From the NCBI GenBank assembly GCA_003116875.1, contig BCKT01000004.1, forward strand, positions 766,201 through 830,200: a stretch of DNA of 64,000 nt, given 5' to 3'. This document shows positions 20,829 through 33,166 of the stretch, in pieces (position 1 is the stretch's first letter; every line of letters starts with the position of its first letter). The notes below the pieces were generated by a model. That model was not told where the DNA came from, did no database searches, and was given only the letters and a program-made list of their open reading frames with translations. Made by a program: the position numbers and the translations under genes. Source of the DNA: Takashimella koratensis (taxonomy: Eukaryota > Basidiomycota > Tremellomycetes > Trichosporonales > Tetragoniomycetaceae).

Positions 20829-21994
20829 ACTGCGAATGAAGAACGAAGGGGGAGGCGGACCTAAGCAAGCTATGTAGTCAAAGTATCAGTGCCGTCTTCA
20901 CTCGGGAGAATAGGAGTCGGTTGAGGACAGCAAGTGGACCTCAAACAACGGGAAGGGTATATATGGGCGAGAAGAAGCAAGGAGAGTACCAAGCGAGTGG
21001 CAAGGTGTACGGCCGGAGCGGAGGTGGGATTCGGCGAACAAAGTCCGCTGGAGGTTCCTTTCGGCTGTGACGCCCTAGAGCCCGCCCTTGATCGCGCTGT
21101 GCAGGTGTAGGGTAGGAGCGGCGAGAGTGGCCTCTGCGTGTAGCTTGGGACACCATGCTGGCGGACCAACGTTTAGGTGTGCCATGGAGGAAGGGTAAGG
21201 GGGGTACGAGCAGCTGACTCAGGGGAATGTGTACGCGGGATGGAGCAGTGTGTGGAGATGAATAGATGGGCGCGACGATCAATCTATCACTCACCGCTAT
21301 GTGGTTGGTCTTGGAGTGAAGAACTGAGCTTGATGAGGACTGTCGACGCCAGCCCGTGTCCCCGGTTGGTGCTGTGGGTCTTGCGTTTGGTATGGGGAGG
21401 AAGGAGAGGGTGGTGGGATGAAGGAGAACAGGAAGAGGGTGTGAGGGGAAGTTAGAGCAAGAGAGAGTGGGTTGGAGGTAGCGCGTGAAGGTGAGGTGAG
21501 TGAGGATTAATGGCACGGAGAGTAGGTCGGACCTCGTGATCAAGCGTAGACGCAGATCATGGTCATCTGCGGATCATATCGACTGTGCTCGTGCTCGTGC
21601 TCGGGTCGTGAGGTGAGGGAGGGGCGGAGGGAGGAATGGCGAGGGAGAGGTAGGTGACGGGTGAGTAAGGGGTGAGTGTAGAAGAGACGAGACCGTCACC
21701 CTCGGCCATGTCTTGCTCCGTCTGGTTACTCCGGTCCAAACCGCCGTTCCTGCTTCCTGCCGCCGAAATAAGCGGTGCAACAGGGAGTCCAACCCATAAC
21801 CACAATCAATGGTCCCAGACAAGCGGCAAGTTTACAACCACTGCCCAAGGTAATACTTGATCAAAGAACATTGAATATGCTGGTGCATGGAATGGGGATA
21901 TGACGGCAAGAACAGAGCTTGTTCAACCGTGAATGAGAGATGTACAATTAAACACGAAAGCCCTAGGATCCTTCTACTTTCGTACAGACACAAT
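20829..21994. other. Intergenic region: MFS promoter and 3' flank of the bL13m gene
   Basis: About 1.17 kb. Frames on both strands are low-complexity and show no conserved motif, so I call no gene. The part nearest 20829 is the transporter promoter and leader. Confidence 0.4.
20958..20964 (-). promoter_or_regulatory. TATA-like element of the MFS transporter
   Basis: A TATATAT run lies 130 bases upstream of the transporter's ATG at 20828, in the context CCCATATATACCC when read on the minus strand. Position and sequence suit a TATA box of an inducible transporter gene; this is inference. Confidence 0.35.
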
Positions 21995-23000
21995 CTATGC
22001 GGACCCAGCGGTCTGGCTCTCACCCTCTACACCTGCACCAACACCTGCACTCGCTGACAGACTCTCGGTCCCGCTGTAAGTCTGCATGACGTTCGCCATG
22101 TACACGTCCGGTGCAGACCCGGGGAAGATCTTGAGTCGGGCCAGGCGTCGATCTCGGAAGGTGTTCTTCGGCAGCATCCCGGAAACAGCTCGTCGAATGA
22201 TCTGAATCTGTCAGTGTCTTGTAACGAGAATAGCCAGACAAAGAGACACGGAGAAAAAAAACAAAACATGGGTATAACTGCAAAGAACACGCCGCTGTCC
22301 AGTTTGTAGTCTAGCGCGACAAAGAGAGATCCACAGAAACCGTACACCACAGATCGCACTACTTTTCCAAGCTCTCAACCCAACTCACCTCCTCAGGTCG
22401 CCGCTCGCGCATCCGCCCAATCGGAACCTCCTTCAACCCGCCAATGAACCCGGAGTGGTGTCGGTACACTTTGTCGTCGGCTTTTCGGCCCGTGAGGCGA
22501 ACGTTGAGCGCGTCGGAGACGACGACGTAGTCTCCTGCGTCGACTGCGAGCGAGCGAGCGAGGCGAAGCGGAGCGAGCCGAGCGGAGACCAGAGGAGGAG
22601 TAAAGTAGTGAGAAGTAAAGGAATTGAGGGTGGAGATGGATTGTCAGTTTGGCTGTCCTCACAAGCGCCGTCCTCTTCAACGATACCCCATCACCATCAC
22701 CTCCTCCATCACCACCACCACCACTACAACCACCACTTCAAAGCTAAGACCTACCCGCAGGGTCATATGTGGGTTTGTGCTTGCCCATCAAAACCCATGC
22801 GATCCGACTCGCCAAGTTACCCAAGACCCTGTCCTGCGCTGACGCGTGGTGCCACACTCGAGTGAGCGCGAGCGCGGTCTGTATCATGAATGGAAAAAAT
22901 AAAGTGTAAGCCTGGGAGTGTTGTATAGAAGGTACAATGGAGAGTAGAGGAACGAGGGGAGAGATGAAGGATGACTCGCCTTTCCTCTTGTTGCGGACAT
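21995..23000 (-). CDS. MRPL23: Mitochondrial large-subunit ribosomal protein bL13m
   Basis: Four exons on the minus strand: 23000-22980, 22878-22755, 22543-22389 and 22201-21995, totalling 507 nt and 168 residues. It belongs to the bL13 family of the mitochondrial 54S subunit. Family features: TALALTRVWHHASAQDRVLG, SRIAWVLMGKHKPTYDP, DAGDYVVVSDALNVRLTGRK, YRHHSGFIGGLKEV, RRAVSGMLPKN and RDRRLARLKIFPGS. The N-terminus MSATRGKTALALTR aligns well with the known yeast start MSQKIGHSGLAFAR. That requires the first intron (22979-22879) to use a GC donor (AAAG/GCGAGT); no GT donor nearby keeps the frame. About 30 residues of Ser/Gly/Ala-rich tail follow the conserved domain. It diverges from the IQGAP gene. 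Confidence 0.92.
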
Positions 23001-23192
23001 GGCGGGTGTTGACGTTGATCTTGATCACTCGGTGTCTGATTTATCCAAGTTATGGGATACGTCTCTCGTTTGAGAATGAGAGATCCCTGTTGAATGCGTG
23101 CTGTGTTGACGGGTTGATAGGATGATTCGAGGATGAAGATGAACGAGATGCGATCTTCAACTTTTTTCTATCCTGGCTGTGGGAATAAATGG

Positions 23193-23209
23193 GGGTATTA
23201 AATATACCC
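23193..23209. promoter_or_regulatory. Inverted repeat in the bL13m/IQGAP divergent promoter
   Basis: GGGTAT and ATACCC flank an AT-rich core (TAAAT) in the 627-base gap between the divergent start codons. The symmetry and AT core could mark a dimeric factor site or a TATA-like element (AATATA) that serves either gene. No function is shown by the sequence alone. Confidence 0.3.
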
Positions 23210-23215
23210 GGGGTT

Positions 23216-23244
23216 CCCCTGACCCTGACCCTGACCCTGACCCC
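23216..23244. repeat. CCCTGA hexanucleotide repeat
   Basis: About four copies of CCCTGA followed by the variant CCCCTACCCC, directly after the inverted repeat in the IQGAP promoter/leader. The C-rich strand resembles a degenerate telomere-type repeat, but it is short and internal. Confidence 0.8.
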
Positions 23245-23295
23245 TACCCCTGGGTACTAGTCCAACACGAAACAACAGGCATCAACACACACCGT

Positions 23296-23296
<1 letters not shown>

Positions 23297-23344
<48 letters not shown>
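23297..23344. repeat. CA dinucleotide microsatellite
   Basis: An unbroken run of about 24 CA units, 285 bases upstream of the IQGAP start codon, probably in its promoter or 5' leader. It is followed by pyrimidine- and CCACGAC-rich sequence up to the ATG. Confidence 0.95.
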
Positions 23345-23346
<2 letters not shown>

Positions 23347-23627
23347 CCACGCACGGGGCAGTGTACATCTCCCTCCCCCTGCCCTCGAGGAACAGTCACA
23401 TCGGCTTGGGCAGCAACGACCACTTCAACACTCAGCATCCACCAGACCACCACCACGACACGACCACGACCCGTCACCGACCACGACCACCCCCCACGAC
23501 CGTCGACTACCGCGCCCACCCGCCAACCGCGCCATTACTCATTCCCACCACCTCACATGACCTCGTCTCTTGTCCACCATTCCTTTCGCCACCACTAACG
23601 CTCATCACACCCTACATCATCATCGAC

Positions 23628-26600
23628 ATGGGGGAATCGACCAAGCGCTCTCCACCGCGAGACGGCCAGCTCACCTCGTCCCCTTCCATCTTCGCATACC
23701 AAACTCGCCTCCTGGACTCACCTACCAACCCGTCCTCTTTCCAACCCACCACGACCCCTACAAGTTCCTCGGCTACCCCTTCCTCCCCTCTTTCCTCCTT
23801 GTCAACACGGGGTAATTCGCACTCCCTCGCGTCGCTCGCTGGCTCGCCCGACCCCGACACTGGAGCCGGGATCACACCCACCCGGCTGGGGCGAATGGGT
23901 TCAATCTCCCGCTTTGCAGCCAACGACGGGCAGACCGAGCTCCGCCGCTCCGGCTCGGGCGCGCGCATCGGGCTAGGTCTCGGCGGAGGAGCGTCTGCCG
24001 GTGTTCACGGGCGTGGAAAGTCGATAGACCTCGTTCGTGGTCAGTGGGAAGCAAAGATCAACGAAGCCGCAGCAGTCACTGGTACAGCCCACGGATCGCC
24101 GCCGCCAGCTTCAGCTTCCCCGAACCCGAACCACCCGACGACACCGAGAAGCAGAGCGGCTTTCTCCCCGCCTTCCTCGTCGACATCAACCATGGCTTCA
24201 ACACCGGCAGTCTCCACCCCACGCTCGTCGACGACGTCCACACCGACTGCCCCGCCGTTCTCAACCCAGCAAAAACGCGCAACGGTCATCGGTCTTCAGG
24301 GATGGGACCCGAGCACGCTCCCTTCTTCCTCCTCGACGTCAACGCCCATGACATCAGAGCCTGCCTCGTTTGCGCCCGCTCCGGCCGTTACAGAACCCGA
24401 AGCACCAACTGCGGCCCGCAGTCGACCCGCGTCCATCTCGTCCGCCAGCGCGCTGCTCTCCCCTACATCCACTGGCGGGTCCGGGTCCCGCGGCGCACGT
24501 TCGGTTGAGGATACGTTGGCCGAGGCGAGAGCAAACGCTCTTCGTCGTCTCGAAGCGAGGAAAAAGGCACAGGGGGGTTCGCAAACACCAGAAGTTGCTT
24601 CGGCCGTCTCGTCGCCTTCCCAAGCGGTTGCTTTGGATACAAAGTCGCCGGAGATGTTCTCGCCTCCGGTCTTGGTCGAACGTTCCGCGCCACCGTCGAG
24701 GGCTCCGGCATTGACAAGTCTGTTTACCCCGCCCGCAAAGTCTTCAACCTCGGTTCTTAGGCAAGAATCCCCGACGAAAACTTCATTCCCGGTCACTGAG
24801 CCCACGACCACTCGCGATGCCCCTACCTCAACTCTCGGTGCACGAGGCGGAAGCGCCGTCTCTGCACTTGCGTCCCGATTCGCTCCTCCCCCATCTGCTT
24901 CGGTCATCCGGCCATCCCCAGCGCCGACATCTTCTCTCGCCCCCACCGCCTCTGGCGGGAAAGACAAGTACGGTTCCATTTCCCGGTCCGACCGCCGTCG
25001 ACTCGGCCGACACCTGCCTCGTATCGCCTCCGGAGACCAGGGATGGGACGAGGACGAGGATGCTCCTGCGGCTGGAGGAAACGGGCATAGCCGAGCGCCG
25101 TCAGGTGTCAAGGAGAGGAAGTCGTCATTAGGTCGAGCGTCAGGTCTCGCTGCCTCGTTTGCGGTGGAGAACTCGCCCCCGCCTCCTGCGCCGACCACAG
25201 CTCCGTCTCTCCCCAAGCCCGCTGAGCCCAAGCCGGAAGAGCCAGCGTCTGTCCCGTCGACTTCGTCGAGGGCCCGACCGCTGGCACCATCCCAAACAAC
25301 CAACAAACCCGTCGAGACTCCACCGTCGACAACGGGGACTGAAACGACGACACCGGCAACACCGTCGAACAGGAGCGAGAGGGAAGCAAAGAGAAGGTCA
25401 ACGTACATGCCCTTTACACCGAAATCGACCCTGACGACCCCGGTTGGAGCGGCTTCGCCTCGGCCAGAAGTCGCGGGGACAGATATGAAGGGCCTGATGA
25501 GTGCAATTGGGTCGATGCCGACGCGCAAGCCCAACGACGAGGACGGCGATGGTGTTGCTGGTAAGTGTTCTATCACATACTAATCACCACAGCTTGTCCC
25601 TGCTAATACAATACTCTATGACTAATTATTTCCCTAGGCATGTCGAACCGAATCCGACTCTCCCGCCTGCCACTCCCGGCCGCATCAGCAGCGATGGCAC
25701 CCGCGCCACTCCCATCCCGCCGGCTGGCAGGTACGAATAACAATTGGATGGACAAACAACGCCACGCTCTCGCAGCCTACGAGTACCTCTGTCACGTTGG
25801 TGAAGCTCAACAGTGGATCGAAGGTTGTCTAGATGAAGAACTCGATTTTGGGGTCACAGAGTTGGAAGAAGGATTGAGAGATGGAGTAGTCCTTGCGAAA
25901 TTGGCAAGAGTTTATGAAGGGGAACATGTGGTCAAGCGTATCTGGACGGTGAGTGCGGGTGCGAGAGAATGGATGAGGTTTGGGCTAGAGATGGCTGATG
26001 ATGATTGCCGTGAGCAGGAAGCAAAACACAGGTACAGGCAGAGTGACAATATCAACTATTTCCTCAAATTTGTCAGGAACATGGGCATGCCAGAGGTAAG
26101 TGGCTTGGCTGTTTGTTGACCCAGTTGCTGACACATGAACACAGACATTCATCTTTGAGCTCACAGACCTGTACGATAAGAAGAATATCCCCAAAGTCAT
26201 TTTCTGTATCCACGTCCTGAGGTAAGCATTCTCCCTGATACAGAATGATCTGTGCGAACTGACATCGTCTTAGTCATCTGCTCGCGCGGCTCGGTCGTGC
26301 CGAGAGGATTGGCAACCTTGTTGGTCAATTTGAATTCACCGGTAAGTCAGCTCAGTGTTCCCGGAGGAAGCTGACCTCGCGCAGACGAGCAGCTCGCGGC
26401 GACCCAGAAGGGCCTGCAAGGTGTTGCCATGCCGAATTTCGGGCAAGTCGGGCAGACCCTTGCCAAAGAAGCCAGTTGGGAACCGGAAGAGGAGGTCGAA
26501 ACGGAGGACGAGAGTGAGTCGATCGACCAGACAAGGGATTCGCTGACTGACTAATACAGTGCGCGATCGACTCCTTCTCGAGTGCGAGGGATCAATTACC

Positions 26601-29600
26601 AGCCTTCAATGTCACCTCCGCGGTCGACTAGCCCGGATGCGCGCGTCCCGTATACACGCGCAACTCGAGCTCGCTGAACCCATCGTCACCCGACTGCAAT
26701 CACACGCCCGCGGTCGCCTCGCACGTTCCGCCCTCAGTGTCGAGCGAGACGAGAAGGCCCAGCTCGCGACCTGGGCTGTCAAGTTGCAAGCTGCTGCTCG
26801 TGGTCACTCAGCTTCGACCGCTTTCGATCGCAGGGTTCGATCGGCCCGTGGTGCTGAGCGATTCGTCGTTCCGATCCAGGCTCAGGCCAGGGGGATGCTC
26901 GCGCGTGTTCGGGTTTCGTCACAGCAGAACGCGCTGGACAAGGCTATTCGCTCTGTCGTCGCGCTTCAGTCAGCGTGCCGAGCGTGCTTGGCGCAGCGTC
27001 GCGCTCGCGAGGCAAGGGAAGCGACAAGGGGCAAGGAGATGGTCGCGAGCGTTACCGCGGTACAGGCAGTCCTGCGTAGCCGACTCGCCCGACAGGCTGC
27101 GTTGAGAGACAGGTCCCGAATCCAGGCCCAGCAAGCGACGTTCTTGTCCTTGCAGAGCCACCTTCGGGGCGCGCTAGTGCGCAGAACCCGCCGGGCGCAC
27201 GAGGAGAAGATGGACGATGCAACGGGGAATATCGTCGCTATCCAAGCGGTCGCACGCGGTGTGCTCGCCCGTCGACGCAAGGCCAAATTCACCAGCGCCG
27301 CAACCGAACTCGTCCCCGCTGTCACTAGCCTACAAGCACTCGCGCGTGCCCGCCTCGCTCGGCGTACCCACCAGAGTATGCAAAAGGCCCTGGCAAAGGT
27401 CGAAGTGGCCGGGTCAGTTGGAGGTCTCCAGGCGTTCCTACGGACCAAGTTGGCAAAGAAACAGACCACTGAGCAGAAGAAGAAACTCGAGTTTGTCCAA
27501 CCTGATGTGATTGGGTTCCAGGCTGTGGCCCGTGGGTACCTCGCTCGAAGGGAGTACCGCGAATGGCGAGATTACCTGATCGATCCGCATACCCAGGGGG
27601 CGCTGGTCTTCCTCCAGTCCCTCGTCCGCGGCTTCCTCGCTCGCCGAAGGCTGTACCTCCGCATCGCGCACTACCACCGCCATACCCCGCAACTAGTCAA
27701 AGTCCAAGCTGTCTGGAGGGGTCGAACGCAACGACAGATGTATGAGAAACTCATCACTGGCGTTGGAGTCGATATCGCAACTATCCAAAATTACATGCAC
27801 CTTCTCGACGACACGGAATCGGATTTCTGGGACCAGCTTCGAATCGATACCTTACGGAAAGAAGTGGTCGAGCTCCTCCGTGCGAACCAGGGACTGGAGA
27901 CCGAGGTAGGAGAGTTGGATACCAAGATTGCTTTGATCCTCAAGAACAAATTGACCTTTGAAGAACTGGCACGCGCGAAACGACGACATGTAGGGGATGT
28001 GGGGCAAGGGTATGGAGCAGGTTTGAGTACCGGGGGCGGAGGGGATCCATTTGTCGGTGTACATCTGGATAGAACGAGTCAGAGGAAATTGGAACTTTAC
28101 GAGCACTTGTTCTTCACGCTACAAACGGAACCAAAGTACCTCTCGAGGCTGCTGAGAGCGCTAGCGAGTGCCAGTATCGCAGGGAGTGAAAGCGCGGATG
28201 ATGATAGGAGGCTGGTGGAAGGGGTTACGCTTGTCTTGTTTGGTCTAGGACACGAGAGGAGGGAAGAGTACCTCTTCCACAAGCTTCTCCAGGTCAGTCG
28301 GGCATAGAGCAACGCAGATTGAGGCCTGTCGTGTAGGGTTGTGTAGACGATACGGGTGATCTTTCGCTAACACTACAATTTTCGTATTCGCAGTTCTCAA
28401 TCCACGAAGAAGTCCTTCGATCCAAGTCACTTCCTGAACTACGAGACTCCCGACTCGCGATCATCTCAGTGACCACGCAGTTCGTGAGACCTGCACTTAC
28501 GCCGTACTTGCATACCGTGTTATCAGAGCACGTAGCGAGGATCGTGAACGCTCCCGAGCTAGACCTGTGTACGGACCCTGTTGAGGTGAGTCATTGTTCG
28601 AGCGATGCAAAGGTTTGACAAGGGAAGATGAGAGCTGCTTTCTGATTTTTTTTGTTCGTGATCCGTTACAGATTTATCACAGGGTTATCAACGAGCAAGA
28701 GATGGCGACGGGCGTGCCGAGTGGGCTGCCGAGAGACCTGGATGCGGACCAGGTGTTGCAAGCGAGTGTCGAGGCGAGGACGCTATATATTCAGCGTGAG
28801 TAGGGTTGCTGGGCAGTGGATGGGAGGAGAGATTCGCTACGGTCGCTCTACAAATTCCCCTCTCAACATTGAAAGAGGAAAGATAGCTGACGGTGATGGT
28901 CAACCTTGGCTCCCGCAGACCTGCAAGAGCTCCGCGCGCTCACCAACTTCCTCGTCACTGCACTCACGAAAACCACGCACCTCGTCCCATACACTGTCCG
29001 GCTCCTCGCTCGGGAGTGCCTCTTCGCTCTCCGAGTTCGGTACCCCGACTCACCCGACACCGACCTCTGGCCGGTCGTCGCCAAGACCGTCGTATGGCCC
29101 TTCCTTTACCCTGCACTCATCGCGCCCGAGACGTACGGTCTAGCATCGGCTACCGTGAACCCGATGCAACGTCGAAACCTGGACGCGATCGCTTCTCTCC
29201 TCTCTCACGTCGCGACGCAGGACGCAACCCACCCCGAGATCGACCGGCTCGTTCGTGTCCCGCTATCAGAGTACATCCGTGCAGAAGGAAGAGTACTAGG
29301 TGATTGGATCTTGGATCTCGCAGAGGTGGATTTCCAGGTACAGGAGTTGTTGGAATCCGCAACTGAGGCGACACCGATTAATATCACCCGAAGTGATATC
29401 TATGGGATGTTGAGCGTTCTCCTGAGAAACGAGGATGTGGTGGCTGGTGGACCAGGAGGAGGAGGTGGAGCAGGGAAGGGGAAGAATGATACGATTGGAA
29501 GAGTGTTGCAAGAGCTTGAAGGGCCGCCGATCGAGTATGATAGAGGACCGACAACTGTTAGTCTGAGATTGACCAATCGACTCTCGGAACTTCAAAGTGA

Positions 29601-31115
29601 GTGATGGTGTTCCGCCAAGTCACTTGTTCGCTTGTTTGCTGGCGTTCAACTCCACTACGAATCCAAGACCTTTGCTAATCCCCGCAGCGAGCGACCCGCA
29701 ACAAGCTCATATCCGAGAAATGGAAGTTCAAGCTAAACGACACGTCCTTGCTGTCTTGAGGGTACAGACAGGTTCAAACCTCTACGATGTACTCCTCACT
29801 CATCCGACGGACGTGGATGAGAATAGGTGGATCGAGGAAGTGCATAGGGATATTGCGTTGGAGAGAGCGAGAAGGGCCAGACATAATTTGCCACCAACCC
29901 CAGCGGAGCAAGAGTATCAGATGGAGAGTATTAGATCGTGAGTCGCGTTCGCGTCCCACGCCGCAGAGTGGGGCAGAGGTCGATCAACCCGAGCAGAGAA
30001 AGGAAAGGGAGAAGAGGAGGAGGAGGAGGATACACGGCGGGTTTAAGAAGACATCTACTTGGAGCCATCGCTGACAAAGATTCAGTCTCCCCTTCCACGA
30101 AGTCAAATCCCGCGCTATCGAATTCTGTATGCGTCTAGTCTCCCTCGGTCGACTCTCTAGGGACGATAAACTTCAAGGTCTCCTCGTCTCTATCGCCTCC
30201 GATATCAAAGAGAAACATCGATTACGCCAAAAGAGGAAAACAGATCTAGCAGCAATGTCAGAGGCTCATAGGCATCAATCGGAGAAGAAGATTAAATTTG
30301 AGGAACAGATTGGAAGTTATCATGATTATATCGATTCAGCGATGGCAGCGTTGCAGCAGTGAGTCACAGAGTACAGAGCAAGATGAGGGTTGTGTGTGAG
30401 CGCGCGCGGACGAGGCGTGGTGAAGGAGGGCTCAGGAGGTGATACAGGGGTTTGGACAAAGGTGTCTGACGCTAACGACCTTTGAATTTCTAGGAGGAAG
30501 AAGACACCGTTCATGTCCAAGCAGTTCTGGCACCAGCGCGGAGCCGGCAAACGGTCCAAGTTTGGGTCATACAAGTACACCGCGGCGGATCTGTACGAGA
30601 AAGGTGAGGCGGGTTTGGTCTCTGTGCTGGGTGCAGCCAAGCATCCATGAATGGGTCCTTGCCATATGTTTCCATTTGTCCAAACAGCCCAATCTCGACG
30701 CTAACGCGTTTCGGTTCAGGTATCCTCCTCTCTGTCAACCAATTCTCTCCACGTCAATTCGATCGACTACATATTATCATCTCATCCAACGAAGTCGGCG
30801 TCTTCACACTGGAAATGTCCTCTTCCGCTCCTCAAGGCGAGATCCCGACCTCGGCTGCAGCCAGTCAATCTCAACATGGTCTGATCGGGAGAGAAGAGAT
30901 GAGAATGGAAGATTTGCTCCAAGCTCAGTTTGATAATAATGTCAGATTGGATCTTTTTGATGGGATGGCGGCGTTTAATTTGAATACGCTGATTCATCAG
31001 ATCAATAAGAGTAAGTCGGGCTTTCCAGAGAGTGGGAAATGGTGTTTGGGTTGGGGGTGGGGTGAATCTGAATATCAAGCTGACGATGGATGATACAGAG
31101 TTTTACGCGTCGTAA
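23628..31115 (+). CDS. IQG1: IQGAP-family cytokinesis scaffold (Iqg1/Rng2-like)
   Basis: Fifteen exons: 23628-25560, 25638-25948, 26018-26095, 26145-26221, 26274-26341, 26385-26513, 26560-28292, 28394-28585, 28672-28795, 28919-29596, 29688-29937, 30086-30358, 30494-30603, 30720-31010 and 31099-31115; 6264 nt, 2087 residues. IQGAPs organise the actomyosin ring. Residues 1-680 are Ser/Pro/Thr-rich and disordered. A calponin-homology domain spans about 682-830 (WIEGCLDEE, LRDGVVLAKLAR, RQSDNINYFLKFVRNMG). About 13 IQ-like motifs lie at 875-1270 (for example LQSHARGRLAR, FQAVARGYLARREY), which bind calmodulin or light chains. The RasGAP-related domain follows (about 1390-1680; WPFLYPALIAPETYGL), and the C-terminal RGC domain ends NKKFYAS. 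IQGAP GAP domains are catalytically dead, and no clear arginine finger is visible here. ATG 23628 is the first in-frame ATG. Confidence 0.95.
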
Positions 31116-31859
31116 CGAGTGTCATGTCAAGTAGATTACAAAGTCTGGGATACGTGATGACGGTTAGACGGAACGACGGAATGGCTGTAAACGAGTCAAC
31201 GAAGCAGAAAGCGATCATGTCTTGCTTTAGCCCCATCCACTCTCTTCAATTCCCTTCCTTTTCTCTTCATTTCTTCACGTCATACACGTTCCCTTTGGTC
31301 AGGTCATCTTTGCCATGCCGATCTTGTCCCCTGTGTCCTGTTTTAGATGAAACGAGCATGCAGTCGCATTGAGTCATCCGTCGCATTGGATCATTCGTCG
31401 CATTGACACATGCCTTGAGTATCATGCGGGGTGGTGCTTGGGCGAAGGGGTGTGACGTTGAGAGTAGCTGATGAGGTACGGCACAGGGAGTACTGGAATC
31501 GAGCTGCGGTTGTGCCTTACGCAGGCGTTTGAGCGGTAAATAACAACACATGCACAAGGGTATCCAAGCCAAGGCTGGCTACCAAACCAGAAGATAGCTC
31601 ATGCTCGCATAGAGCAGCAAACAAGTAGCGTGTCGAGAAGCAAGAAACCGCCCAAGTATCTGGCACCCACAACCCCACACAAGCTGTCAACTGGGAGAGA
31701 CCAAGCCAAACGGCCACCCAGCCACCCAGACGAAAGAACCGATCAACATCGGTTATCTACAAAGCCTGTTATGAAAGTCAAAGTACGTAGTACAGTAGAT
31801 GTACGCCGCCTCCACCTCCACACGACCCACATGAACCTCTCCTCCCTAGCCCTTTGCCT

Positions 31860-32035
31860 CGACTTCTTCTCTCGCATCTGCTTGGGTTCTGGGCTGCTTA
31901 GCTCCGATTAGAAGATTAGGAGAAAAAGCAATCTGTGAAAATCCCGCTACTTACATGAACCCCCCCCCTTGTTGACGTAATTGCCAATTGCTCCGCCCAC
32001 CGCCCAGGCGCCCAGGTGCTCAGGGGTTTCCTGAA
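31860..32035 (-). other. Possible exons of a small glycine-zipper protein
   Basis: On the minus strand 32035-31955 reads TPEHLGAWAVGGAIGNYVNK. It is flanked by a plausible acceptor (ATTCCAG) and a strong donor (CAT/GTAAGT). Sequence downstream can be joined to an acidic end reading DAREEVEAKG before a TAG at 31848-31846. The Gly/Ala spacing looks like a short membrane helix with a glycine zipper, as in small mitochondrial membrane proteins. I could not find a convincing upstream exon with a start codon, and the downstream acceptor (CCCAAG) is weak, so this is a candidate only. Confidence 0.25.
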
Positions 32036-33133
32036 CTGGAATCGAAAGGTGTATCAATCGTCGACGTCGTCGATTGCATACTGTTGGTCGGGCGGGGTAT
32101 GGGACGACCACTGCCAATGCATGCATGAGGTTGGCCTGGATTTGCCTATGGCTCGGCACTGTAGACCCTGTGCTCGGCATGGGTGTGGAAGACGTGGATA
32201 TCGCTACCGGTCGTCGTTGTCCACTTCAACATGAGGTTCACATCACGCTTCTCGTCCTAAAAGTCTCTCAGTCGCTGCCTGTCGTATGTCGTCATTGCGG
32301 CCCTCTACCTACCACTGGTCTTTTACAACTGAGCTGCATGGACTCTCTTTTCTCTCCTTGGCCAGAGCAATGTACCTATGTCCTGCCCAATTTGCCCAGG
32401 AATGCACCCAAGAAAAGATCAACACTGCCACGCTCTTTGACTGGTGGTCAGATACCTTGGCGAGATCCATGAGAATCAAGTATGCATCCCGCGCACGCGG
32501 ATCTCTTGTGACTAGTTTTTTTAGTCTCACTTTGGGCTCTGTTTGGACTGGTGCTTTGGGTTCTCCTTCCTGTGCTGTGTCACCCATCGCCTCCACTCGG
32601 AGCTGACCTGACCCTTTTTCAACCGATTCGCCGTCACCGCATCGTCACCCGTGGACCGGCCGTGAGGTAACCCGCGGAGCAGATCCAGTCAATCGCCGCA
32701 GCGACCCTCGCCATCCATCGTCTCGGTCCCCCATCCAACCCTCTCCCACGTATACCCTGCCTGTCCCTCGCGTGCATGCGTGGGTCGAGTCGCATATTTA
32801 GGTAGTCCAGTAGCGATTCTGTCCATGCATACACATACCTAACCACGGCGATTGCACGACTCGTAACCACCCTCAAGGCTTACCTACGACATTTGGCCTG
32901 GGATCGACTAGGGATCGGAATTGGGCGAGGTGCACACGACCTAATCCCGACGAATCGCACCGGCGACACGGCAATCACCCAGCACACGTTTTCTTTTCCA
33001 CGCTAGCCCGATCATTAGACCCGTTCCTATTCCTCCTAACCCTCCTACTCGAGATTTCTAATCCCCCCGTCTCTCTCCTAATCCGCGCCTTCCTTTGGTC
33101 TAATAATAGGAGTGACCTCATTGCCCCCTGCTA

Positions 33134-33166
33134 CCCCTCCCTCCCTCCCTCCCTCCCTCCCTCCCT
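33134..33166. repeat. CCCT tetranucleotide microsatellite
   Basis: About eight copies of CCCT on the plus strand (homopurine AGGG on the other), in the long gap about 870 bases upstream of the PH-domain gene. Confidence 0.9.

Noticed and set aside
20941..21543. A 200-codon minus-strand frame upstream of the MFS transporter
   Set aside because: Low-complexity, no family motif, and it overlaps the TATA-like element and leader of the transporter.
23216..23244. Interstitial telomere
   Set aside because: CCCTGA differs from the usual fungal TTAGGG complement and there are only about four units; a simple sequence repeat is the safer call.
24296..25576. A 426-codon minus-strand frame opposite IQGAP exon 1
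   Set aside because: It is a shadow of a GC-rich, Ser/Pro-coding exon; no conserved motif and no splice structure, while the plus-strand frame continues into a clear CH domain.
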